A DNA stretch of 64,000 bases, from the NCBI GenBank assembly GCA_041494885.1, contig JBGQBO010000006.1, positions 62,001 through 126,000 on the forward strand, written 5' to 3'. The stretch is from JAIQFV01 sp041494885 (GTDB lineage: Bacteria > Acidobacteriota > Terriglobia > JAIQFV01). The position numbers and the translations under genes are program-made. The notes under the pieces are model-generated. The model did not search any database and was not told where the DNA came from. It saw only the letters and a list, made by a program, of their open reading frames with translations. Position 1 is the stretch's first letter. Every line of letters starts with the position of its first letter. Shown here piece by piece: positions 54,596 to 63,457 of this stretch.

Positions 54596-57273
54596 GACGA
54601 CTACGCGCCTGGTTTCTGCGCCTCGGCGGTTTGTTCAACAAGGAACAACGTGACCGGGAGTTAGCGGAAGAGCTGGAAAGCCATCTCCAGATGCACATCG
54701 AAGACAACCTCCGGGCGGGCATGCCTCCTGAGGAGGCGCGCCGGCGGGCACTCATCAGGTTCGGCGGCATCGAGCAGGCCAAGGAACTTTGCCGGGATCG
54801 CCGCAGCCTCCCCTGGCTGGAAACCCTCTGGGGAGACATCTGTTTTGGCGTGCGGATGTTGCGGAAGAATGCCGGTTTCACTGCCGTCGCTGTAATCACC
54901 CTGGCGCTCGGCATTGGCGCTAATACCGCCCTCTTCAGCGTGATCGACGCCGTCATTCTGCGCCCGCTGCCCTTTGATTCACCAGAGCGCCTCGTCGCCG
55001 TCTGGGAAACGAGCCTCCGCCTCGGCGCATCCCGGACGGTCCTTTCCTATCTCAACTTCGTCGACTGGAAAGAACAGAACCATGTTTTTGAACGCATGGC
55101 CGCATTCCACACCGCCGATTTTACTCTAACGGGCGTGGAAGAACCGGCGAACCTTTCTGGCGCAGTTGTGTCCTCGGACTTGTTTCCCCTCTTGCGCGTA
55201 ACACCCAGGCTGGGAAGGGATTTCCTGCCGACTGAGGATAACCCCAGCACGGCGAAGGGTCGACCGGTCATGCTGAGCTATGGGCTCTGGTCGCGTCGCT
55301 TCGGGTCGGACCCGCACGTCATCGGCCGAGCCATCAATCTGGATAATCAACCCTATACCATCGTCGGCGTCATGCCACAGGGCTTTCAATACCCCATCCA
55401 GTCCAAGCCGATCGAACTATGGACGACAATCCTGGTGGATATGATCACGACCGATCAGTCCAAGCCCATCACCACACAGCGCGGCGCCCACTATCTTGGA
55501 GCCATTGCCCGCCTGAAACCGCACGTCAGCCTGCAGCAGGCACGGGCAGAACTGGAGACTCTCGCAAATGCCCAGGCCAAACAGTATCCGGATACGAACA
55601 AGTACCGCGGGGCGACCGCTGAGCCGGAACTGGATCGTCTCGTGGGAGACATTCGTCCGGCTTTACTGATTCTATTCCGCGCGGTGGGGTGTGTGCTGTT
55701 GATTGCCTGCGTGAATGTGGCCAACCTGCTGTTGGCGCGTGCGACGGTGCGCCAGAAGGAAATCGCAATTCGTTCCGCACTTGGCGCCACCCGGGGCCGG
55801 ATTTTGCGCCAGATTCTGACAGAAAGCGTCCTGCTTTCCCTGCTCGGCGGTGTTCTCGCGTTGCTTCTGACACTCTGGGGAACGAACGGGCTGCTGGCGA
55901 TGAGCCCGCAGAACCTCCCCCGCCTGAACGGAGTTCATCTGAGTGCCCGCGTCTTTGCCTTCACGGCACTCGTTTCCCTGCTGACCGGCCTGCTCTTCGG
56001 CGTGCTTCCGGCGATCCGCGTCTCGATGTCGGGCGCGGCGGAATCGCTCAACGAAGGGGGACGGAGCGCCACCTCCGACAGCAGGCGCCACAGCCGCCTC
56101 CGCACTACGCTGGCTGCGGCGGAAATGGCCCTGGCGCTCGTGCCGCTGGTGGGTGCCGGATTGCTGATGCAGAGTTTTTTGCGCCTGCAGCGAGTCAAAC
56201 TTGGATTTGATCCCGCCAATGTCCTCACCGTGAATCTTGGCTTACCTGAAGCTCGGTACACCGCAGCCCAGCAGGCAGCCTTTTTCCGGCAACTGTTGCC
56301 GCGCCTCCAGTCCTTGCGAGGTGTGCGATCCGTGAGTGCTGTCTATCCCTTGCCCTTGGGCGATGACCAGATCAGTATCTCCCTTGAAATCGATGGGCGT
56401 CCGGTGGCCAAAAGCGAACAGCCCAGTACTAACTATCGTACTGCTGCGCCGGACTATTTCCGGACCATGCATATCCCGCTGCTGCGCGGGCGGGATTTCA
56501 CCGAGCGAGACGATGAGAAGGCCCCGCCGGTGATTATCGTCAACGAGACCTTTGCCAGGCGGTTTTTCCCGAATGAGGATTCCCTCGGAAAACGGATCAA
56601 GCCGGGGCTGGCGACCCTCCCAACCGGCGCGGTGATGCGCGAAATTGTCGGAGTCGTAGGCGACGTGAAGCATCATGGATTGAATTCCGAATCCGGGCCG
56701 GAAGTTTATGAGCCTCAAAACCAAATGCCGTTCAGTGAATTGACGCTGGTCATCCGAGGCGACAATGACCCCCGATCCCTCATCAGCGCGCTAAGGGAAC
56801 AGGTGCAAGCTCTGGACAAGGACCTCCCCCTTTTCGACGCCAAGTTGTTTGAGGAATACCTTTCCGCCTCGGTCGCCGAGCCACGATTCAATACCCTCCT
56901 CCTTACGATTTTTGCTGCAGTGGCGCTGGCGTTGGCTGCGGTCGGACTCTACGGAGTCATGTCGTATTCCGTCGCCCAGCGGACGCATGAAATTGGAATC
57001 CGGATGGCGTTGGGCGCCGGGCGGTGGAACATCCTGAGGCTGGTCATCGGCGACGGGCTGCTTATCATCATCTTTGGAATCGCTTTTGGCCTGGTGGGTG
57101 CCGGGCTGGCCACCCGGTTGATGGCCGGGTTGCTGTTCGGAGTGGGGAGTCTTGATCTGCCCACGTTTGTGGGCGTCGCGCTGTTGCTCGGCCTCGTTGC
57201 ACTTTCAGCGTGCTACGTACCCGCCCGGCGGGCAACAAAGGTCGATCCCATGGTCGCCCTCCGTTATGAGTGA
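54592..57273 (+). CDS. ADOP-type ABC permease 1 (MacB/FtsX, no ATPase)
   Basis: An 893-residue membrane protein. A cytoplasmic N-terminal prefix (about 1-80) has AEELESHLQMHIEDNLRAGM and RRRALIRFGG, typical of permease-prefix domain 1. The first transmembrane helix is near 92-118 (FTAVAVITLALGIGANTA), followed by a MacB-type periplasmic core, three helices of FtsX, a second periplasmic core and a second FtsX unit. It ends VDPMVALRYE, the common ADOP tail. No ATPase is encoded nearby, hence orphan. TTG 54592 overlaps the padR stop (TTGA), with GGAGAGGAG upstream. Export of peptides or lipids is inferred. Confidence 0.92.
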   Translation: MRRLRAWFLRLGGLFNKEQRDRELAEELESHLQMHIEDNLRAGMPPEEARRRALIRFGGIEQAKELCRDRRSLPWLETLWGDICFGVRMLRKNAGFTAVAVITLALGIGANTALFSVIDAVILRPLPFDSPERLVAVWETSLRLGASRTVLSYLNFVDWKEQNHVFERMAAFHTADFTLTGVEEPANLSGAVVSSDLFPLLRVTPRLGRDFLPTEDNPSTAKGRPVMLSYGLWSRRFGSDPHVIGRAINLDNQPYTIVGVMPQGFQYPIQSKPIELWTTILVDMITTDQSKPITTQRGAHYLGAIARLKPHVSLQQARAELETLANAQAKQYPDTNKYRGATAEPELDRLVGDIRPALLILFRAVGCVLLIACVNVANLLLARATVRQKEIAIRSALGATRGRILRQILTESVLLSLLGGVLALLLTLWGTNGLLAMSPQNLPRLNGVHLSARVFAFTALVSLLTGLLFGVLPAIRVSMSGAAESLNEGGRSATSDSRRHSRLRTTLAAAEMALALVPLVGAGLLMQSFLRLQRVKLGFDPANVLTVNLGLPEARYTAAQQAAFFRQLLPRLQSLRGVRSVSAVYPLPLGDDQISISLEIDGRPVAKSEQPSTNYRTAAPDYFRTMHIPLLRGRDFTERDDEKAPPVIIVNETFARRFFPNEDSLGKRIKPGLATLPTGAVMREIVGVVGDVKHHGLNSESGPEVYEPQNQMPFSELTLVIRGDNDPRSLISALREQVQALDKDLPLFDAKLFEEYLSASVAEPRFNTLLLTIFAAVALALAAVGLYGVMSYSVAQRTHEIGIRMALGAGRWNILRLVIGDGLLIIIFGIAFGLVGAGLATRLMAGLLFGVGSLDLPTFVGVALLLGLVALSACYVPARRATKVDPMVALRYE

Positions 57274-57366
57274 ACTTAAGGTTAGGTCCATCGAAGGGGC
57301 CCGACTTACTCGGTAAATCTTGGGGAGACGAGTATCTCTGCCCCATAGATCCATTGAGGAGTTATC

Positions 57367-60066
57367 GTGAGACAACTTCGCGCCTTGCTTCTGCGCCTCA
57401 GCGGATTGTTCAACAAGGAACAGCGCGACCGGGATTTGGAAGAAGAACTGGAAAGCCATCTTCTGATGCACGTTGAGGACAACTTGCGTCGCGGGATGAC
57501 TCGAGAAGAAGCACGCCGGCATGCCCTGATCCAGCTGGGCGGCCTGGAGCAAACGAAAGAGCGTTACCGCGAACGATGGGGCCTGCCGCGGCTCGAAACG
57601 GTCTGGCAGGACGCACGCTTCGGCCTGCGCATGCTGCGTAAATCACCCAGTTTCACCGCCATCGCTGTCCTCACCCTTGCACTCGGCATCGGAGTCAACG
57701 CGGGCATCTTCCAGATCTTCAATGGGCTCGCGTTGCGGCCGCTGGAACTCCCCGGCTCGCAGCACGTCCTCACTCTGTACCAAACCTTCCATCTGAATCA
57801 AGGACCGATGCATCGAAACGTCTTCGGCTCAGGAAACTTGTTTTCGTATTACGAATACAAGGAGTATCGAGACCAGAACCACGTTTTTTCCGGCTTGCTG
57901 TCCTACGCCCCGTTCGTTGAGGTGACATTGGCTGGCGAGCAACCCCGGCAGCTCCTGGGCACCCTGGCGTCGTGCAATTACTTTGAGGTGCTGGGCGTTC
58001 GACCTGAGTTGGGACGGACTTTCACCGAGCCCGATTGTGATCAAACCGGTAGCGGCGCCGTTGTCGTTCTCAGTGATGAGATGTGGCGCAACACCTTCGC
58101 TGCAGACCTTGCCCTCATTGGAAGGGCTGTCTCGATCAATCGCGTCCCCCTGACGATCATCGGGGTTGCACCTCGTGGGTTCGCGGGAACCGAGGTGGTG
58201 CCTTCCGCGTTCTGGGCACCGCTCACCATGCAGCCTGTCATTTATTCCAGCCGGGAACAGGAAGGAGATATGCTGGCGGATGACGAGCTGAGCTGGCTGC
58301 AGCTGATGGGACGCGTCCGTGGCGATTTCTCAAATGGGCAGGTCCTGGCAGACCTGAGAGTCATCGCGGCCCGCCTTGACCGACGTCATCCCGGGTTCGA
58401 GTCAAAGCTCGCCGTGGCGACTTCCACCCTCTTCGTCCGGCCTGAGGAGCGTCACCTCCTGCTCGGCGGCGGGGTCGTGGTTCTGTTTGCGGTCGGGCTC
58501 GTCCTTCTCATTGCATGCGCGAATGTGGCGAGTCTTCTGCTTGCTCGTGCTGCCACACGCAGGCGGGAGATCGCGATCCGCCTTGCGACCGGCGCCAGCC
58601 GTGGTCGCCTGATACGTCAGCTCCTGACCGAGAGTCTCTTGCTCGCACTGTTCGGGGGCGCGCTGGGCTCCCTACTCGCATTCTGGTCATTCGAAGCAGC
58701 CCTGAAGTTCACGCTTTCGCATCTACCGGAAGGATTCACCGCCTCCAATCTAACGGTTGCCCCAGACCTCCGCGTTCTGGCCTACACTCTCGCCCTGACG
58801 TTGCTCACGGCAATCGCTTTTGGCCTTGCCCCCGCGTTCGAAGCCTCTCGCATGGACCTGTCTTCACAACTTAAGGATGTGGGCGCGGACTTACAAGGCG
58901 ATCAAACTCACGGCGGGCTGTTGCGACGTTCACTTGTAGGATTGCAAATAGCGGTCTCCATGATCCTTCTGTTGACCGCCGGATTATTGCTTCGAGGACT
59001 CTACCGGGCCCAGACCATCGATCCCGGCTTTTCCCTCGAAAACACCGCAGCGGTCTCCGCCGATCTTGCGAGCCAGGGCTACAGCGGGGGGCGCGCAGCG
59101 GCTTTCCGAAGCGAACTGATCGACCGTCTTTCCGCGCTACCGGGGGTGGAAGCCGTGGCCCAAGCTTCATCTCTCCCTCTGGGCAACTCGCACCAAGTCG
59201 CCCAGGGTTCCCTTCCTGGCCATGAGGGAAGTCAAAGGGTTGAATTGAACGCTGTCTCGCGGAATTTCTTCGCCACCATGGCGATTCCGATTGTCCGCGG
59301 CCGGACCTTCAGCGATGCTGAGGTTCAGACTGATGCCAAGGCCATCATCGTGACGGAAGCTACGGCGCGGCTTTTCTGGCCGGGTGAAGACCCGGTCGGC
59401 AAACGGCTTGTGCTGTACAGGCCCGGCAATCCCGTCTACGACGTCGTTGGCGTTGCAAAAGACGCTCAGGTGTCGCATCTCGGTGAAGCCCACCCCATTT
59501 ACCTATACATCCCCGCCGGAGCCGATAAGCTGGCACAACTCCATTTGCTGGTTCGCACCGCTGGAACCGGCGCTTCGTTGAAGGACATACGCACCACGGT
59601 TCGCGCGCTCGACCCTCAACTCGTGGCCAATGTGGTTGGACTCGAAGACTATCTCGAGTTCTGGCGCGCCCCGGCACGGGTGGCGGCGGGTTTTTCTGCG
59701 GCACTGGGCGGGTTGGCGCTTCTGCTGGCATCCGCGGGCGTGTATGGAACGGTCAGTTTCGCAGTCAGCCGCCGCATTCGCGAAATCGGGATTCGCATGG
59801 CCCTCGGAGCGAACGGCCAAGATGTCATGCGTCTTATACTTCGCCAGGCTTTGCACCCGGTTATGATAGGCGCCGCTGTTGGCATCACGGCGGGCACAGG
59901 CGTGTCCCGGCTTCTCTCAACCGTTCTCTTCGGGCTCAGCAGTCTCGATCCTATCGCCTTCTTTGCGGTCCCGGCGTTCCTGCTGGCTGTGGCCTTGCTG
60001 GCAAGCTACGTTCCTGCTCGCCGGGCCTGCCGCGTGGATCCGATGGTGGCATTGAGGTACGAGTGA
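57367..60066 (+). CDS. ADOP-type ABC permease 2
   Basis: An 899-residue paralogue of permease 1 with the same order: prefix (EELESHLLMHVEDNLRRGM), first helix FTAIAVLTLALGIGVNAG, MacB core, FtsX, second core, FtsX, and tail VDPMVALRYE. It begins with GTG 57367 after GAGGAG, 93 bases after the previous stop. Differences from permease 1 and 3 are largest in the periplasmic cores, suggesting different ligands. Confidence 0.92.
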   Translation: MRQLRALLLRLSGLFNKEQRDRDLEEELESHLLMHVEDNLRRGMTREEARRHALIQLGGLEQTKERYRERWGLPRLETVWQDARFGLRMLRKSPSFTAIAVLTLALGIGVNAGIFQIFNGLALRPLELPGSQHVLTLYQTFHLNQGPMHRNVFGSGNLFSYYEYKEYRDQNHVFSGLLSYAPFVEVTLAGEQPRQLLGTLASCNYFEVLGVRPELGRTFTEPDCDQTGSGAVVVLSDEMWRNTFAADLALIGRAVSINRVPLTIIGVAPRGFAGTEVVPSAFWAPLTMQPVIYSSREQEGDMLADDELSWLQLMGRVRGDFSNGQVLADLRVIAARLDRRHPGFESKLAVATSTLFVRPEERHLLLGGGVVVLFAVGLVLLIACANVASLLLARAATRRREIAIRLATGASRGRLIRQLLTESLLLALFGGALGSLLAFWSFEAALKFTLSHLPEGFTASNLTVAPDLRVLAYTLALTLLTAIAFGLAPAFEASRMDLSSQLKDVGADLQGDQTHGGLLRRSLVGLQIAVSMILLLTAGLLLRGLYRAQTIDPGFSLENTAAVSADLASQGYSGGRAAAFRSELIDRLSALPGVEAVAQASSLPLGNSHQVAQGSLPGHEGSQRVELNAVSRNFFATMAIPIVRGRTFSDAEVQTDAKAIIVTEATARLFWPGEDPVGKRLVLYRPGNPVYDVVGVAKDAQVSHLGEAHPIYLYIPAGADKLAQLHLLVRTAGTGASLKDIRTTVRALDPQLVANVVGLEDYLEFWRAPARVAAGFSAALGGLALLLASAGVYGTVSFAVSRRIREIGIRMALGANGQDVMRLILRQALHPVMIGAAVGITAGTGVSRLLSTVLFGLSSLDPIAFFAVPAFLLAVALLASYVPARRACRVDPMVALRYE

Positions 60067-60112
60067 GGATTAACCTGTGGCGAATGGCAAGTCATGGGAT
60101 CGAGGTCGGACG

Positions 60113-60208
60113 TCAGAGGTCAGAGGTCGGAAAGAACCTGGAGGCCAGAAGTCAGAAGAAAGCTGGAAGCCAATTATGGTTTTCCGACCTCTGACTTCTG
60201 ACCTCTGA
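60113..60208. repeat. Inverted repeat of CAGAGGT heptads between permeases 2 and 3
   Basis: TCAGAGGTCAGAGGTCGGAAA (60113-60133, 21 bases) is the reverse complement of TTTCCGACCTCTGAC...CTCTGA (60181-60208), where the right arm has one additional heptad-like unit (CTTCTGA). The loop of about 47 bases contains more CAGAAG units. The structure lies in the 186-base spacer between the two permease genes. It looks like a tandem-heptad dispersed repeat rather than a terminator. Confidence 0.65.
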
Positions 60209-60252
60209 TTTCAAAGGGCAGTTGGCGACATACGCTGGAATGAGGATCACTT

Positions 60253-62919
60253 ATGCGGCAACTACGGGCGTGGTTCTTGCGACTGGCCGGTTTACTCAAC
60301 AAAGATCGGCGTGATCATGAGCTGGCCAGCGAACTCGAATCCCATCTTCAGATGCACATCGAAGACAATGTTCGATCGGGTATGAGTCCGGAAGAGGCGA
60401 GGCGGCTAGCCCTGATCAGGTTGGGGGGCATCGAATCGACCAAGGAAAATTATCGCAACCGTCGCGGGCTGCCGGCCCTGGAGACGCTGCTGCAGGATGT
60501 TCGATACAGTCTGCGCATGCTCGGCAAGAGTCCCGGTTTCACTGCCGTCGCCGTGATCACCCTGGCGCTTGGCATCGGTGTTAATACTGGTGTCTTCACT
60601 GTGATCAATGGTCTATTACTCCGGGCTCGTGTCGACAAGGACCCGGGCAGTTTCATCCATCTCTCTCCGCAGTATTCCGGGCAGGCTAAGGAATTTGGCC
60701 AACCCGGAGCGATTTCGCTCTCGGACTTCCGTTCGTTTCAAGCCGGCACTCACCCCTTAAGCGATCTCGCCGCCTGGGCCATCACCCGTGTGAAGCTGGG
60801 GGAGGGTTTTGATAAGGAGCTGGCGCTCCTGGTCACACGCAATTTCTTTTCGGTCTATGGATTGGAGCAGCCCAAGCTGGGAAGATTGTTCCTTGCTGAT
60901 GAGTGCTCTACTTCCGGGGCCGCAGCCGTCGTTATTCTAAGCGAGGAGATCTGGAGGAATCGGTTCGGTGCGGATCCGCAGATCATCGGCTCCGTCATCA
61001 ATCTGAACCGACACCCATTTACCGTGGTGGGCATCGTCCCGGCGCATTTTTCGGGCCGGCTCCGGGGGATGGGCATCTGGATCCCTTACACCATGCAGCC
61101 ACAGGTCTCATTGTGGGACAGAAACCTGTTTCAGGAAATCGGCACGCCATGGTTGATGGTGGATGGACGGATCAAATCAGGCCAATCTCATTCCGCCGTA
61201 CAAGCTGAACTCGAGGTCATGGCGAAGCAACAGGATCGGCTTCAGCCGGGCCGCACGACGAGGATGATTCTGACCAACGGCTCGATGATCGAAGAGCCAG
61301 CTCTGCGCGCGAAGGTGTTTTGGGTCTCGCCGTTAATTATGGGCGCACTCTCACTGGTGCTGTTAATCACGTGTGTGAATGTGACGGTGCTGATGCTGTC
61401 GAGGGCGGCGGTGCGTCAGCGTGAGGTTGCCATCCGGTTGGCCCTGGGAGTCGGTCGCGGGCGATTGCTCCGCATGCTGTTGACTGAGAGCTTGATCCTG
61501 GCGGGGGCCGCAGGTGTGATCAGCGCTTATCTGGCTTATCAGGTTCCGAAGATCTTTGAAAGAACATTCGCGGAGGCACCGAATTATCCACTCCAGCCTG
61601 ACTGGCGGGTGTTTGCTTACCTCACTGCGGTGACGATGCTGGCCGGGTGTATCGCGGGGTGGGCACCGGCGCTCGAATCTTTGAAGGTCAATCTCCTGGC
61701 ATCCCTGAAGGGATGTGAGAGTGTGTTTGGGGCCGGCACGACTAGATGGCGGGCGGGAGATGTCCTGATTGCCGCGCAGGTGGCCCTGAGCGTTGTGCTG
61801 CTCGCGACCGCAGGACTCTTCATGCGCGCGCAATACACGATGATCAACGCTGACCCGGGATTTGAAAGCAAGCAGGTGCTCCTGGTCCCGTTAGAAATGG
61901 AGCTGCCGCACTTTCCGGCGGGTTCTGCGACCTCGTTTTACCGCACCCTGGAACGACGTGTGCGCGCAATGCCAGGCGTCCAGGCAGCTTGCTATGCCAG
62001 TTCGCCACCGGGCTCGAGCGGGGAGGAAGCCGCGATGGAGGAAGTCAGACTGCCGGATCAACCGAAAGGAACTGAAAAACCCGTTGCTCTCAATTCCGTC
62101 TCACCGGATTTCTTTGAGACCTTCCGCATCCCGATCATTGCCGGGCGGACGTTTCTCGAATCAGACGCCCCCTCTCAAAGCACCGCTCCCGTCATCGTCG
62201 CCTCTGAAACCTTTGCCCGCACATTCTGGCCGGGCGATGACGCACTGGGTAAGGTGATCGAGGACTCCAGGGGCAGCCGGCTGAGGGTTGTGGGCGTTGC
62301 ACGAGACACGAAGTCAATGTTTGGCGCCCTTGACAACCCTCGGTTCTACTATCTGTGGAAACCACAAACCTCCGGCTATTCCCTGATGGTCCGGTTTGTG
62401 GGTGACGCCCGTCCCGCAGCGAAGGCAGTCAGAAACGTGATCAGGGACCTGGATCACGAAATGACCGCCTATCCTCGGACGCTTCGCTCGCTGATGGATG
62501 AGGTGGTAGCGAGATTTTGGGTGGTCGCCCGGATGATCCTCTTTCTTGGAGTGGTGGCGCTGGGGCTTGCGGTTATCGGCGTGTATGGCGTGGTCGCTTT
62601 TACTGTGAGCCGGCGGACGAAGGAGATGGGCATCCGCTTGGCGCTGGGCGCGACCCCGGGCCAAATTTTCCGTTTGGTTTTAGAGTCGGGTGCTAAGCCG
62701 ATTCTCGCCGGGCTAGTCGGAGGATTGATCTTGGCAATGGTCGGGGCCGAGGCGATGGCCCGGGTGTTGCGAGAGATGCCCGTCCCGCTTGAGGCGTGGG
62801 ACCCACTGGCCTATTTGGCGATTTCAACAGCGTTGTCGGGCTCCGCGATGACGGCGTTGCTAGGGCTTGCACAGCGGGCGAAGAAGGTGGATCCCATGGT
62901 GGCGCTGCGGTATGAATAG
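60253..62919 (+). CDS. ADOP-type ABC permease 3
   Basis: An 888-residue paralogue: prefix (ASELESHLQMHIEDNVRSGM), first helix FTAVAVITLALGIGVNTG, two periplasmic cores and two FtsX units, tail VDPMVALRYE. ATG 60253 has GAGG in its leader. The first 130 residues are very similar to permease 1, with similarity falling in the periplasmic parts. Last gene of the PadR/ADOP run. Confidence 0.92.
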   Translation: MRQLRAWFLRLAGLLNKDRRDHELASELESHLQMHIEDNVRSGMSPEEARRLALIRLGGIESTKENYRNRRGLPALETLLQDVRYSLRMLGKSPGFTAVAVITLALGIGVNTGVFTVINGLLLRARVDKDPGSFIHLSPQYSGQAKEFGQPGAISLSDFRSFQAGTHPLSDLAAWAITRVKLGEGFDKELALLVTRNFFSVYGLEQPKLGRLFLADECSTSGAAAVVILSEEIWRNRFGADPQIIGSVINLNRHPFTVVGIVPAHFSGRLRGMGIWIPYTMQPQVSLWDRNLFQEIGTPWLMVDGRIKSGQSHSAVQAELEVMAKQQDRLQPGRTTRMILTNGSMIEEPALRAKVFWVSPLIMGALSLVLLITCVNVTVLMLSRAAVRQREVAIRLALGVGRGRLLRMLLTESLILAGAAGVISAYLAYQVPKIFERTFAEAPNYPLQPDWRVFAYLTAVTMLAGCIAGWAPALESLKVNLLASLKGCESVFGAGTTRWRAGDVLIAAQVALSVVLLATAGLFMRAQYTMINADPGFESKQVLLVPLEMELPHFPAGSATSFYRTLERRVRAMPGVQAACYASSPPGSSGEEAAMEEVRLPDQPKGTEKPVALNSVSPDFFETFRIPIIAGRTFLESDAPSQSTAPVIVASETFARTFWPGDDALGKVIEDSRGSRLRVVGVARDTKSMFGALDNPRFYYLWKPQTSGYSLMVRFVGDARPAAKAVRNVIRDLDHEMTAYPRTLRSLMDEVVARFWVVARMILFLGVVALGLAVIGVYGVVAFTVSRRTKEMGIRLALGATPGQIFRLVLESGAKPILAGLVGGLILAMVGAEAMARVLREMPVPLEAWDPLAYLAISTALSGSAMTALLGLAQRAKKVDPMVALRYE

Positions 62920-62949
62920 GTGTTAATAGAGTGACAAGAGACAGAGTAA

Positions 62950-62999
62950 AATCGGAGGTCAGAGATTTTCAGGATCGAGAATCCCTTTGACCCCCGATT
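62950..62999 (+). terminator. Imperfect hairpin after permease 3
   Basis: AATCGGAGGTCA (62950-62961) and TGACCCCCGATT (62988-62999) pair with one mismatch across a 26-base loop. It shares the AGGTCAG unit with the repeat at 60113. It lies about 30 bases after the permease stop, but no T-run follows, so termination is tentative. Confidence 0.35.
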
Positions 63000-63019
63000 C
63001 ATGAGATGAGGGGATAACT

Positions 63020-63457
63020 TCACACTAAATCGAAGAGGCGTTGCCTTCGGACAGCCCATTCCTCGCTCGACAAGATTCGAGGACCTACTTCAATCAAGCG
63101 TGGCAGAAGATTGAATACCGAGACGGGGCTCCATTTCGATCCCTGGCGGGTTCGGAATCCCTGCTGGTTGAGTTCGTCCGCCACTTGAGTCAAATTCTTG
63201 TCCAGGACGATTAATTCCATCGTGCGCAAGAGGATCTGCTTTTCGGTCTGCTCTTCTTCGAGCGTCGTGCAATCGCTGCCAACCTTCAGGCCAAAAGGAA
63301 CCTCTCCATTTAGTATCCCTCGTTCCTGCTCTTCTCCAGCCCCTTCGCGCTCCCATTCAACAGCAACCAATCTCCAACCCGCCTCTGTTTTCTGTCTTAT
63401 GGCTTCCTGGGTTGGAGGAGCTGAAACGACTTCCCGGATTCGTTCAACCTTTATCAT
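63020..63457 (-). CDS. Small protein with recombinase-derived helix-turn-helix
   Basis: A 145-residue protein. The N-terminal part (about 18-32, RQKTEAGWRLVAVEWE) resembles DUF4177-type small domains. Residues about 88-125 (LTQVADELNQQGFRTRQGSKWSPVSVFNLLPRL) match the helix-turn-helix domain that follows the catalytic domain of large serine recombinases, but the catalytic Ser domain is absent. TAGGAGG precedes ATG 63457. Such proteins are frequent and unannotated in Acidobacteriota, as far as I remember; function unknown. Confidence 0.6.
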   Translation of the reverse strand: MIKVERIREVVSAPPTQEAIRQKTEAGWRLVAVEWEREGAGEEQERGILNGEVPFGLKVGSDCTTLEEEQTEKQILLRTMELIVLDKNLTQVADELNQQGFRTRQGSKWSPVSVFNLLPRLIEVGPRILSSEEWAVRRQRLFDLV

